A stretch of DNA of 64,000 nucleotides, taken from positions 62,001 to 126,000 of the forward strand of contig MU385864.1 of assembly GCA_022497145.1 (NCBI GenBank). Reading direction: 5' to 3'. Origin of the DNA: Rostrohypoxylon terebratum. Taxonomy: Eukaryota > Ascomycota > Sordariomycetes > Xylariales > Hypoxylaceae. Within the stretch, counting starts at the first letter, position 1. Every line of letters begins with the position of its first letter. The translations under genes were made by a program, and so were the position numbers. The notes under the pieces were generated by a model. That model saw nothing but the letters and a program-made list of their open reading frames with translations. It did not search any database and was not told the origin of the DNA. Below are positions 24,868 through 36,614 of this stretch, piece after piece.

Positions 24868-26560
24868 ATGTTGTGTGCTCGTAAGTCTCTTGTATAGCTT
24901 TGATCATTATTAATATCGCAATCCTAACGTAAAATAGTTTCCGGCGAAGCTCCTCAAGAGCCTGTTGTCTCTAAGCTATCTGGTAAGTCTTATAGCGACA
25001 ATCCGCCTTTAATTTTCTTTGCGTTTTTTTTTTAAAAAAAAAATTGTAATCTAATCTAATCACCGTCATAGGTGCCATATTCGAGAAGCGATTGATAGAG
25101 AAATACATCGAGGAGAATGGAAAGGACCCAGTTAGCGGCGAAGATTTAACCCTCGATGACCTTCTTCCCGTACGATCTTCTCGAGTCGTCAGACCCCGAC
25201 CGCCCACTCTTACATCCATACCCTCCCTGCTTTCGACTTTCCAAAACGAGTGGGATGCACTCGCACTAGAAACATATAACATTCGAGAACAATTAGCGCG
25301 AACGCGGGAGGAGCTTGCGACGGCCCTATACCAACAAGATGCGGCTGTTCGTGTTATCGCGAGATTAACGAAAGAGCGTGATGAAGCTCGGGATGCTTTG
25401 TCTAAGGTGACTGTATCGGCAGGCAGCACGGGTGGGGGTGATGCCATGACCCTCGACCCCGAGTCTCTGCCCGAGGACCTCACAGCTAAGGTGGACGAGT
25501 TCCATGCTCGGTTCGTACTTCAATTTGCCTGGTGAAAAAGGAATATAGTATGACTAATATACGGGTAGGCTATCCAAGACTAGGAAGAAGCGAACTGTTC
25601 CTCAAGGATGGGCAACTGCAGATGACGTTGCTTCATTCGCCGTCAGCACCACAAATTCTCTCCCTGTTTCCCAGGCCACAACAGTCAGCGTGTCGGAGGG
25701 GTATGCTGCCGTTGGCGGGTTGCAAGGTGACGTGGCAATCTACTCGATTGATTCTGACACAGTCGAACGATCGTTACAAATTAACGAGCCCGTAACAAAA
25801 TCTATATGGGACGGCACCAGGGTCTATTTCGCGACATCCAAGGGCTCTGTTAAGGTTTACGAGAATGGCAATGAGATTGCATCCTTCTCGGATCATGCTG
25901 GTCCTGTTACCGGTCTTTCGATCCACCCTAGTAAAGAAATATTGGCATCCGTCGGCTCTGACAAGAGTTTCATTTTCTACGATCTGGTCAACTTGCGTCG
26001 CGTCAGGCGCGTGTTCACCAATTCTGGTAAGTTTATAGCAGCATGCATGATATGATTTGTTAAACATAAGTACTAACCGTACTTTAGTCTTTACCACGTG
26101 TGCCTTCCATCCTGACGGCCATCTTTTTGTTTGCGGCACCAACTCAGGAGAGATAACGGCCTACTTTACAACTACGGGGATTGAAGGTGCCTCATTCGTC
26201 CTAGGAGCCCCCGTTCAAGCGATTTCCTTCTCCGAGAATGGCTACTGGTTCGCAGCCACAGGCAAGGGGCAGACAACCGTTACCATATTCGACTTGCGCA
26301 AGTCGGGTGATGCTGTACAAGCGAAAGTCCTTGATACTGGTAATGTAGTGCAGAGCCTGGCCTGGGATGAGTCGCAACAGTTCCTCGCGACAGGCGGTCC
26401 TTCTGGGGTGACAGTGCAGCATTACAACAAGTCTGCCAAGTCTTGGTCTGAACCTTTACGTGCAGCTGTCAGCGCGGTTGATGTTCAGTGGACGGCGAGT
26501 GCGAATAAGTTGGTGACAATTAACGGAGACGGAGTAATTGGTGTTTTGACTGCCGAGTGA
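24868..26560 (+). CDS. prp19: Pre-mRNA splicing factor Prp19 (U-box E3 ubiquitin ligase with WD40 repeats)
   Basis: Core of the Prp19/NineTeen complex, which stabilises the catalytic spliceosome in the nucleus. Five exons: 24868..24880, 24938..24982, 25072..25510, 25569..26026 and 26088..26560, giving 475 aa. The first two exons are only 13 and 45 nt; spliced together they encode MLCALSGEAPQEP, matching the conserved start of the U-box. The U-box continues with FEKRLIEKYI and DPVSGEDL (to about residue 70). A helical coiled-coil segment with EQLARTREEL follows. Then comes SKTRKKRTVPQGW, a conserved linker. The C-terminal half is the WD40 propeller (FSDHAGPVTGLSIHP, ILASVGSDKSFIFYDL, FHPDGHLFVCGTNSG). 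Branch sites such as CTAAC sit before the 3' ends of introns 1 and 4. Length is normal for fungal Prp19. Confidence 0.95.
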
Positions 26561-27666
26561 TGATTTGGGCTAATGGTGTTCTTATTCGAGGACTTGATCG
26601 GACATAGCAAAATTGGTTCATTGTAGCCAATAAGATCATAGGTGGTATCTCGGGCTTTTTTTTTAAAATGTACAATACAAAAAAAACAGCAATGAAATGA
26701 ACTGTGATACCTCCTACAATACCTAGGACCTAGGTAAACTGTACGTTTTCTAGCTATCTATTAAAGTGTGTATCACTGTATGCCAACCTTGAAGGTTTTA
26801 TTTTAAAATGCATAGGTAGGTAGGTACCTCTGTACTTCATGTATCATTACTAGGTATGTACAATGTGTATCCATGTAAATGTATGTACTACAAAAGTTAC
26901 TATTAAATGCGCCGGAATTAAGCGGATAAGGAGCTATTAGCCCTTATGTAATGAGGCGTCATCCTTGTGATCCTTGTTGACTACCTAACGTTGAGATGTT
27001 ACAGAAACTTAGTAACATCAGCTATGTAAAGTGGGCAGGAACAACCACAAGGCTTCCGATCGCGTTATGCGATTTTTTGCCATCATCCAGGTGCAGCCAG
27101 TTGATTACGAAACTCTAAACTTTCCAAACGCTTTTTTTGGCCAATTCCTCCTTATTCACTTTACTTTCTAAACTTTTCTCTATCCTCTCATTTTTTCCCT
27201 ACATCCACTCTTTGTAATTGAAGGCAGTAAGCATCGCAATTTATGTGTCGCCTTATCAGACGCAACCGACGCAATATTCAACACCACCTTCGATCTCCTC
27301 ATTGAACATACGTCAACTTCTAAAATACTAAGCAGTACATCCGATCCTGAGACAGCGACGCGACAAGGAAACCATAATAAACCGAGTGCGTGTCCGACAA
27401 AATGACCATTCGTGATTAACTATCGACTAATCACAGTCCAATCGGTCTTTACACTGGTTGTTGGTACGTTCCCCTGCATGATTATGTTTAATGGTTCACA
27501 TGTTTGCACCGTCCAAGACCTCGAAAAAAAACCCTTCGTTAATACAACTACATGCCCACATCACTTTTCTTTTTGCTCACTGACCACTTATACAATAGTT
27601 TAGTCGCCTATCCCAGCTCGCCCGACTTAACCAATCTAGATTGGTCTAAATTTCAGCACTTATGAT
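26561..27666. other. Intergenic with long 5' leader of the RING gene and a 17-bp inverted repeat
   Basis: 1,106 bp. The first part is the PRP19 3' region; a TACCTAGG-A-CCTAGGTA inverted repeat lies at 26,720-26,736, followed by TAGG-rich tracts to about 26,850. The second part is pyrimidine-rich and probably promoter and leader of the next gene. No coding sequence is recognised. Confidence 0.55.
26720..26736. repeat. 17-bp inverted repeat, copy 1
   Basis: TACCTAGG and CCTAGGTA are exact reverse complements separated by one A. The identical 17-mer recurs at 37,430 and 37,638. Confidence 0.9.
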
Positions 27667-29314
27667 ATGGCAGAAATCCCAAATTCTGATTCACCAGACC
27701 TTTTATCGTCGTCACCACCCCGACCCAATCTACTTCTTGCGCCTTCCTCTCCTTCTACTATTTCTATACCATCTACAAATTCCGACTTCCGCTCTTCAAC
27801 ATCCGAGTCTTCTAATAGACAAACACCAGTCCATCGACACCAAAGCCAAATATCTCAGAACAGCAGTCCCTCACCCGCGGTGACAACTCCCATGTCGCAC
27901 AATAGAGAGGCAAGCGCGGGCATTGGCGACCTTCTCAACCTGATTGGGGCGGGCGATGACCTAGAGCACTACTTTGACAGACGTGCTCTTGAAGACGAAG
28001 AGAGCCTTTTCGTTAGTGACGGAGAGGACCTTGACTACAACGAGGACGAGTATTACCGCGAAGATCTTAATAATCTAACTGCGGATAGAGAAATTCTAGA
28101 GCAGCAGCCTTGGGTGGAGATTCCTTCGGACGATTCCTTTGACGAAGATCCCTTTTTGGGAAGAATGTTCCGTCAAAGAAACGCAGGCAACAACCTTGGT
28201 CAGCTAGATGAACTTGTGGAGATGGAGGTAGCTCCTGCAGAAAACCCCAGAAGAAACCAAGGACATCAACAGCGGCAGCCTCGGGCTCAGCCGGAAGTCA
28301 TTGATTTGACAGGCGATAATGATAGCCCTTCGCAGCCTTCTCAACCTGCGCCCCCAAACCATTCTCAGAACACCCGACGACAGCAGTCACAGCAGAGAAA
28401 TATTCTGCCGCGATTAGCTCGTAGCGATGCTAGCTACATGGAACCACGCAACGTTATCAACTTAATATCAGACTCAGATGACGAGGAGCCCGTCGTCATG
28501 CCACCTTTGAGACGCAATTCTCATCGCTCGCGACCGCGTCCGGCAGCCCAGGAGCCTCCCCGCAACCGACAACCACCAGATCATGCACAGCCATCACCAC
28601 CACCTTTCAACATACCCCCGAATCCCAGTCCCACATTCCGTAATTTGTTTAACCAGCTACCCATGGGCATGGGACCCTTATTTCGCATAATTAACGGGGG
28701 GGCCGCCGCAAACCGTGATCACAACCGCGACCGTGACGAGGAGGATATTGTCATAATGGGACATCGCCACCTCACACCGAACGTCATCCCGCCGCAGCCC
28801 AATAATTTTCCCATCAACCTAGATGTTCGTGTCCACCCTTTCGCCATAGGAATAAACCCGCCACACGCGCCTGGCGGTCTTGGAAACAAGCCGGCGCATG
28901 AACCTCCCAAGGAGACAAGAGATGGCTTCACCCGAAATACGGGCGAGGACGTGGTCGCCATATGCCCATCTTGTGAATTCGAGTTAGCTTATGACCCAGA
29001 CGATAATGATAATAATGGGCCCCCGGCTAAGAAAGCTCGTACGAAGAAGGATAAGGCTGAGCATCACTTCTGGGCCGTTAAAGCCTGTGGACACGTAAGT
29101 TATCATTCTATCACCTCACCATCTATTTGTGTTAACCTATTCCTAGGTATATTGCCGATCATGCTATGAGAATCGCAAACCCGTGGGCAAAAATCATGTC
29201 CACGTAGGATTCCGACCGGATCCCAACGGGCCCAAGAACCACGTGCTTTGCGCCGTCGAGGACTGCAAGACGGATGTTAGTGCCAAATCTGCTTGGGTCG
29301 GCATTTTCATGTGA
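27667..29314 (+). CDS. RING-type zinc-finger protein with SUMO-interaction motifs (candidate SUMO-targeted ubiquitin ligase)
   Basis: Two exons, 27667..29094 and 29147..29314 (52-bp intron), give 531 aa. Most of the protein is disordered, acidic and Gln/Pro-rich. Two short hydrophobic-acidic motifs fit SUMO-interaction motifs: EVIDLTGD (211-215 core VIDLT) and NVINLISDSDDEE (263-267 core VINLI, followed by acids). The C-terminus has a RING-like pattern: CPSC (433, 436), then KACGHVYCRSCY (C474, H476, C479, C482), then a last pair C511 and C516 spaced CAVEDC. The last pair is Cx4C instead of Cx2C, so it is a variant RING. Splicing is needed to complete it, since the intron splits ACGH from VYCRSC. 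SIMs with a C-terminal RING is the layout of Slx8-type SUMO-targeted ligases; the function is inferred from that layout only. Confidence 0.82.
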
Positions 29315-30462
29315 TATTACATCAGTCACCTGTCAATCTTAGATTATACTAAGCTTGACTAGGGTAGATCGGGGGAGGGCTGGATATCCTTTTGAGATTC
29401 ATCCGCAACATTGCGACAGCACTCAAGGGGTTCGTATTTGCATGGTATGGCGTTGTATCGGGAATGATATCAATGATCGGCCGGATTGGTAGCGGGTATG
29501 ATTCCTATGGGCTTGATTTCCGCGTCGATAGGCACATCATCATAAACGTGGCTTGGTTGCATTTGGTGGTTGGCATGTCCTATCTAATGGGTTTGGTCTG
29601 TCGATGCGCTGGCCGTGCTAGTTGGGGAGATGGTTTTACTGCCCGGTGTATCGCATACTCTTCTAACCTAGTAGCCATGATGTCAGGTATCGGTGAGCTT
29701 TACCTATCTATATAGGCGACGCACGGTGTTTTTCATAAACACTCATAAGACAATACATATGAATATGGTGTTTACGACTGTCACTTGAGTGAAATAACGC
29801 ATTATGCCACCCTCTGCCGAGGCTCAATCGAGCAGGTAAGGATATGTTATGAGCAGTGTCAAGATTGAGATTATTGCCATATCCGACCATACTACCTACA
29901 CTCTCCGTGTTCCCTATGCAATAACCAATTCCCCCAAAATACCCAACTGTACGGACAATTCATCTTATTATGGTGATACAATTGATCATCGCCGCCAACC
30001 TCGTTGTCGGTGCGAGCTACCTAAAACGTCACCAATTATTCAAGGCATGGCTGCCAGGCGGTGTCTTCTCTCACCCGAGTATCTCGTCCTCTATCCATAT
30101 CCAAAGCAAATAAACACTTGCTCCCATTGGAGCGCTGCAAATGTCAATATTTATCTAACGTCCTTGGCATTCTGGAGGGTCGAGTAAATTTCCATTAGCC
30201 GAGTTCGAGATTCGGACCCGACACGCCGGGACCAATTCGAGGCCTTTTCGAGGCAAGGAATGCTGTCCATGCGACCTTGGAACCTCTTTCGGATTTACGT
30301 AGGCAGTGGTAGGTAGGTAGGGTGAGATACTGCGATGCCTACACTCTATCAAAGAGCTTTTTTTGGTGTTGACGACTTTGACTTCCATAGTCTCTCCCCT
30401 TTCTGTACTAATAATTGAGGATTTATACCAAAAAGTCTGCATTCACTATATACGAACTTTAC
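29315..30462. other. Intergenic, no confident gene
   Basis: 1,148 bp. A hydrophobic open frame at 29,392-29,715 on the plus strand lacks an ATG at its start and resembles nothing I know, so it is not called. The rest is 3' region and flank of the GH62 fragment. Confidence 0.55.
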
Positions 30463-30711
30463 TTACGCAAGTTGAGTCGGAACCGAGGATAGAAATAGCA
30501 ACTCCAGGTTACACGGGCCAACCGTCATCGTCTGATCGGTGTTCGCGAGCACCAAACCACCATGACTGAAACCATCCGTCCACGTCGCACCGCTATTCAC
30601 CTTCCCCGCGGACGGCGCGCCCGCCGTCCCCTCCCCGGACCGACCGTCCGCCGTGAACGAGCGGAAGTACCGTCCGTTCGACCCGATCGCTTCTACGAGC
30701 ATCAGGTTCAA
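30463..30711 (-). pseudogene. C-terminal fragment of a GH62 alpha-L-arabinofuranosidase
   Basis: The minus-strand frame reads LMLVEAIGSNGRYFRSFTA, then WTDGFSHGGLVLANTDQTM and PCNLELLFL. These are C-terminal signatures of GH62 enzymes, which remove arabinose side chains from plant xylan and arabinan. Only about 80 of the roughly 300 catalytic-domain residues are present. Resemblance stops abruptly at about 30,711; the sequence upstream (30,712-31,089) is AT-rich and shows no other GH62 motif or signal peptide. At the 3' end the frame reaches TAA within a consensus 5' splice site (GTAAGT), so the parent gene probably had an intron there. The fragment is visibly more GC-rich than its flanks. 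Interpreted as a truncated relic; a distant-exon gene is less likely because the upstream flank has no matching exons. Confidence 0.72.
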
Positions 30712-31089
30712 AAAGCATGTGGCTCGCCTATTTCCGAAGGCAAATATACCTTTTTAAGATTTGGCCCTGTCAAAGATCAAAATTCTTATATTTTGGCTAT
30801 CAAAATTTAAGGTATGTCTTTTTGTAGACGGGTCCGCATAGTTGAACTTACCCACCGCTTGGTTTTATGTCATACATTTCTTTTACTCTAATGCATTGGT
30901 ATCATACTTAACGGCAAGTACCCTCTACAAGCGAAGATGCAACAAAATAAGCTAATTTTATGATATCGATTAATAGCGTGAGAGACAAATAAGACTCAAA
31001 TCGACAGTGTATAATAGAGGGGGCAAATAAACATTTAATATCACCCCTTTCCCAACTCTAGTCTTCAATTTTGACTATCTAACAGGCTA
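30712..31089. other. AT-rich flank of the GH62 fragment
   Basis: 378 bp of AT-rich sequence between the GH62 relic and the small secreted protein gene. Nothing recognisable is encoded. Confidence 0.55.
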
Positions 31090-31502
31090 TCACTGGGTTG
31101 TTGAGACGCACCGTGCTGCTACCCACTGCAGAGAAACATAAGTCAGCGGCTAGGGGAATACTAGTGGTAGAGAAAAAGAAATAGAATACCAACACTTACT
31201 GGACCAACAGCCCCTGGTATCCTCACCGCGTCGAAACAACATCCCGCAGGCGAGTTCGGATTGCAGCCCTCCAAGCCTGCTTCATTACCCGCACACCCCG
31301 ACTCCGTATAGAGTACATAAGTCGTTCCAGGGCCATCTTGGATCCATGACTCCGCAGCCAACGGAAGCCCAAAACAGTCAGAAGTATCTAGTATCATGAT
31401 ATTAGTGAAAGAGCCGCCGTTATCAGCACACGCAGATGGGCTAACCGAGATCCATTGCGCTGCTGTGAAGGAGGCTAGAGTAAGAATCGTGAGAGATTTC
31501 AT
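31090..31502 (-). CDS. Small secreted cysteine-containing protein, function unknown
   Basis: Starts MKSLTILTLASFTAAQW, a good signal peptide with likely cleavage near TAA/Q. The mature part of about 95 residues carries Cys in SACAD, SDCFG, SGCAG, EGCNP and GCCFD. My preferred model is complement(join(31090..31125, 31200..31502)), 112 aa, because a consensus GTAAGT begins at 31199 and a CTGAC branch site plus CTGCAG acceptor follow; this adds a seventh Cys in VAARCVS. Reading straight through gives 113 aa with six cysteines and a hydrophobic tail (GILFLFLYH), which is less likely. I do not recognise the family. Size and secretion are compatible with an effector-like or wall-associated protein, but nothing in the sequence proves that. 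It lies next to the GH62 relic on the same strand. Confidence 0.7.
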
Positions 31503-32519
31503 CTTTTTGCTATGCGTTGAAGGTTGTTATTCACAACGAGTCGCAAGAACCCGATCATTCAGTATCTATTTCAGAATACTATATAAATGGCTCCGAACTA
31601 GAAAGGCAATGAGAAGGAGGATATTTGCTTGGAGCTAGGAAACGGAGGCGCTGAATTATTCATGTGTAAGAGAAACATCCTGAGGACCCTTCAGCTCACA
31701 AGGTATTTCGAAGAAAGATTCCTATCCCAGTATATTGAAAATGATTACAAAAGACCTAGGCAATGGTAGTCGCTGACGCTATCACAGCCCGGAGTTTGTA
31801 TGGTTGAAGCCTCGTTGAGTTGGTTGGACGACTATCAAACAACCATTTAGGATCTGACGAATGAAAAGTGGGCGAATAGGATTAAGTAAGCAATATTGAA
31901 CAGAGCTATTCACGGCGAGATGGAGAATCATAATATCTGGGATCTGTCAGTAAAATCATCAGCCACGACGGTGAGGCTGAGATTCGTCTCTCAAGGGTTG
32001 GGATGAGAACATCGTTGAGACAAAACCCTGGCTATTGAAAAGCCGAAGACTCGATATATAGGTTCATAGCTCTCCCCAGCCCATAGGTTTCGAAATTTTG
32101 CCAATCTAGTTGCACCCACGTACATCAAATCTACCAGAAAATATTCAGGCTCTGCGCACAAGAGTAAATTGCACGAAGTCCAGGCATGGAGGAGAGTTGT
32201 TTTTATTGCTTAAAGCCGCTCGTATAGCTGACGCCGTGATGCACTTGGACGCTTTATAAAATTCCAACCTGGGTATTTGCCCCGTCCTCCATAATATGAT
32301 TTTTCAAAACGCCGTTGCTTGTTGTAGAGATTCCTGCCCAAATGCTGCTGCTGAATATAACCATCAATGATGACGATAACGCTGGGGAAACTTTCTTAAA
32401 TCCACCGACCCGACTCCTTCTCCTTGGTTAACCGCCTATGAAAAATAACAGGAATATGCTGACGACCTGCCCACGTGGTGGGTACTCTAGCATCCGTTCC
32501 TCAATACGTGATGGTCGCG
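31503..32519. other. Intergenic, promoter of the secreted-protein gene and 3' flank of the stress-protein gene
   Basis: 1,017 bp with no acceptable ORF. It should hold the promoter of the small secreted protein and the 3' end of the universal stress protein transcript. Confidence 0.55.
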
Positions 32520-34957
32520 TCACGTCTTGGCACCCCCTCCTGGCGGATCTTCGTCGCTATCGGCAGACCCAGAACTCAGTTTTCTAGCCTCAGCTCTGAG
32601 GGCGGCCCCCTCGTTTAACTCCATCTTGTGCAGTCGCTCTCTAAGCGCCTCTTCGCCCGGCGTAACTTCGAACTCCCCTTCAGAATCCGAATCTGAATCC
32701 TCGCGGTCCGGAGAGGACTTCTTCTCAGCAGGCACGCCTCCCTTCTTAACGATCGCAATGGCCTCCTTAGATACGTCCAGCATAGATCGCCGAGGGTGGT
32801 TCTTTAATAGGCTGCTAGGATCGATAGGTTTTATCGTCGGATCGTATGCCGCTGGTAATCCCACAGCTACGGCAACTCGGTGTGCCTCTTCGTCCGCGGT
32901 GAGGTTGGGTTCCAGCTCGTATACACTACTATTCTCACTGTCGGCCTCATGTGGCTGTCCAAGAAGCATTTGCGCATAGCTCTGCCTAGAGGGGTCATGC
33001 GCGCGCTTAGCCTTCTTCTTCTCGCGCTTCTCATTGGGACGCACGACAACAACGGGCACGGGCGAATATTGCAAGCAATACTTCGAGAACGAACTACGAT
33101 TCACGAGGAATCCTTGGACACCATCGAGGCTCCTACCCTTCGTACCGACGATTAACATGGACGGTTGGTAGATTTTGATCTAATGCAATGAGTCAGCAAT
33201 GATGTCCCAAATACAACGAGCTGCATTAGGGCATGCATAAAATTGGTGAATCAAGCAGCGGGAAATACTGACCAGATGCTGGAACGTGTTATGTAGCTTC
33301 CCAACAGCATATTCCAAAACTAGACCAATCGCTTTATTTTGGGTATTTTTCGCCTGGATGTTTTCCATCAAGGCCTTTGCATCTTCTTGGTATTGTTTGT
33401 CGGTGAGACGGACCTGCGTCTCTATAACGCGGACGCATACAATTTCGTCGCCGTCGTCCACCAACTCATCCAATAACCATTGTAAAGCGTGGTCGGAATA
33501 CGAATTGTCGTCCACGCCGACCATGAAAGTCCGGTGGCGCCGTCTAAACTGAAAACCGGCATGTCGGTGGTTCAGAGTGAACGAGATCGGATTGTACTCT
33601 GTTGATTCGCCGAGAGGTATATTGTCGAATGCTACATGAGACTCGAACCTTTGCGAACGAGGCGACTCGGTTAGCGTCTCTGTTGTCATTATTTAATAGA
33701 AAAGCAATACAAATGAATGCCGCAAGTATGACAAGGAAGAGGGAAGGGCGATTGGTGATACAGCAGGTCGGACTCGTAAAGACACCATTTGCGCGAAATT
33801 GGATGAGCAAGCAAGCAAGCTAAGAGGAAGAAGTCTTGGGAAATTCAAGCCAGTAGCCAGCCACTAACGCCCAGAATGCTGCGCCTTCATCATCCTCGGT
33901 CGATGTGCATGGGCAGAAGTACGGGGTTTGCCCAAGTAGAAAACAATGGGAGTGGGGGTTTATAGTGAGCGGGGTAGCACGGGGGGAACTGGACGAATGA
34001 CGCTTCTTTTAGGGGATCCTAGGTAAGGCGATACGGTTCGAAATTGGACTAGCTCGATGATCCTGACTTGGAACGACATGCGACCACATTCGAAGACCGA
34101 ATCTTTGTCCTGGTCTTCTTCTCGAGACCACATACGACAGGTCGGAATCATCGTCCTTCGTCGGCGATTCATGCAAACCCAAAGCAACTTGAGAGCGTCG
34201 GGCCTTTAATCCAAGCAAAGCCGGTGATCATTCCCTAAGCCACTACTTGAGTAGCAACCAGAATCCCAGGCGCATGTATGATGTAATGGGTAAGACGAAG
34301 CGGACTCTTCAGTCGTTTAGGAGCTTCCCCGCTGTGTGATATATGGTAGCGCCGACATCTTGGCACGGCCGTTATTGGTGACGACGGCGTAACAGCCTCC
34401 CGACTGCACACCGATACGCATTTGGATACGATACTCACAAACGGCGAAAAGGTTGCATATGTGTACTTGTGCGGACGGTGGTATGTATGGAGGAATGGTA
34501 AAAGGGAAACAAACATGTGAACTTACCTACGATGCGGTGGCGAAGCCGCCCGAATTCGACCTGCGGCGTGTGGCTTCTTAAGGCCTTGAGGCAATGATGG
34601 GTTGCGAGGCGGTGCGAAAGTCACCGACGAGATGGAGCCCTTCCTAGATGGGGGACCACTACTCCCCGTACTAGAACCAGTCTCGCCCGGAGTTGTCGTC
34701 GCGCTCGCATCTCCCGTACTTTCGATGATTTCTTTGCCCTTGCCTTTCACGTCGGTTACTACCACTGCTGTTCGCGCCGACTCTGCTCGAGGTGTGCTCT
34801 TGCCACTACTATGTTGCGAGTCGGGAGCGGAAACCGGGGAAGCCGGTGTTGGTCTCTTCTCAAGGTTGAAATAATTGGTCTTCTTAAGTATCGGTTGCGA
34901 CTTAGGAGAAACATCATCTCCGGGGCTTCTAACCCGGGCAGGTAAACCTCCAGACAT
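32520..34957 (-). CDS. Universal stress protein (UspA domain) with long disordered N- and C-termini
   Basis: Model: complement(join(32520..33179, 33273..33648, 34527..34957)), 488 aa. Exon 1 encodes a disordered region with SPGDDVSPKSQPILKK and SVTFAPPRNPSLPQG, ending at a GTAAGT donor. It joins in frame to RFESHVAFDN in exon 2 across an 878-bp intron, unusually long here. The UspA fold starts at RTFMVGVDDNSYSDHAL and continues after a 93-bp intron with IKIYQPSMLIVGTKGRS and VPVVVVRP, the last strand. The motif GTKGRS with following small residues resembles the ATP-binding loop. The tail is acidic and Ser-rich (DREDSDSDSEGEFE). An ATG at 33689 (MTTETLTESPR) is also in frame with exon 2 and could start a shorter 358-aa form. 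USP proteins bind nucleotides and act in stress responses; the precise role is unknown. Confidence 0.82.
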
Positions 34958-36583
34958 TTCTTCTTCTCTTCTTTTCTTTTCTTTTCTTTGCTTTTCCCCA
35001 AATAAACCAAGATGATTAGAGTCACGCTAGTACCTGTGGTGTCTATACCTAACTCACGTTTCCTCAGTGAGAGGGCGGAGATGGCAAAATCGTACCAACG
35101 GCATTGAGCGCGGGTGAATCGATGGGAAATTCAGAGGGATAGCTCGGAGCTAACCGTTCTCGAGGTGAACTGATGGCCGTGTGGAGAGACAGGGTAAACC
35201 TAGAGGGTCTCGAATGATCGATCTGACGAGACACGTGAGAAAACAAGGACGGTTTATTAATGGCAAGATCTTGGTCGTGGAACACGAATCTGGCTGATTG
35301 GCTAATGGTATAGTATATTTCGTGTTGGGTTAAGTGGCGGCCATATAGGCGTAAGTCGTACCGTATGAGATGATAGAGAGGAAAAGTATTGGTATGCAAG
35401 TAGCGAGTGTTGTTTGGTTGTTGTCTCTCTGACGATACTAGTATTAACAACGAAGTGTTTGATCTCTCAAGGTCGGTAAAATAGATAAGGTATCATCAAT
35501 ATACGGATGATGTCGTATGTTTTGCTAGGGTGGCTTGGCTTCCACTGCAAGTATAGATCAGGTCAGGCACACTTTCTGATTTCCCTGTTTCTAAGCCGGC
35601 GAGGTTTCAAGAGTTCTTCTCAGCTTCGCCTGCCTGTCTTGACCGAAAGCTTGGCTGTGCTAAGTTTCAACGAACGGATTGCAAGTGGCGCAATGTGACA
35701 GGTAAAGACAGAGACAGATAGACGACTTCTAGGGCCGTTTTCAATTTACAGAAACAAGTGGGGACTGTAGGCACAAGCTTCTGCAGTCTAGTCGGTATCT
35801 GTAGCTGTAGGTAACGCCGATGAAAGATAGTCGCGTTAGGAAATAACAAAATGACGTGGAATGTAGGTTGTACGATGAATTTCTGCCGTTTAAGGTCAGA
35901 AAGTCAGAAAAGTATGGAAAGTTGATAAGTTGTTAGTTGTAAGTTGGTAAGTTGGCAAGTTGGGGAACAAGTTCAGTTTAGTCACATCTTGGACGATGAG
36001 TAAAAAAATCAAAGTAAGTCTGGATTGGGCAACTATGGAAACCTTGGAAGGAACGGCTAGATTTACATATGATCCATGGATGGTAAGAGGGTAGGGTAGG
36101 TAGGCTGTGGCTGCCCAGAGGAAAGCTCTTTTTCATAAACCTTCCATGGTACGTAGACGTTCTGGGAAGAAGCCAAGAAAAATAAACCTTGCGGTAGTGA
36201 CGGCGCGTTTCCATTGAAATTTCCTATTTTTACATGGTACAGTAGTGGTACATTTCATACCCACTCTTCTGCTATTGAGTTTTAGGTAGCCTGCCGTGCT
36301 GCCGTAGTGCCGTACACCCTGTGCACGAGTCACTACTAGGTATTTTGGCACTACGTAGGTACATCCATGGATATTCACTTTAAGCATTTTTATTTATTTG
36401 TTGGAAGGTGCTAGTATTAGGTACGCAGTTTACTATCCATGTAGTAGGTAGTTGTAGTTGTAAAGAGAAAGAAAAATGTGCAAGCCCTGGAGGGATGCCC
36501 AAAAGAAACAGGGGGGCCATGCATGTAAGTCATCTTGCCTCCGGTTTTTTTTAATCTAATAAATTCTTAATACGCCTCTTTCA

Positions 36584-36586
<3 letters not shown>

Positions 36587-36614
<28 letters not shown>
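36587..36614. repeat. Dinucleotide microsatellite (AC)14
   Basis: Fourteen uninterrupted AC units, counted directly. Confidence 0.95.

Noticed and set aside
29392..29715. Hydrophobic 107-codon plus-strand frame downstream of the RING gene
   Set aside because: It begins at TTG, not ATG, shows no known family pattern and sits in the 3' flank of another gene.
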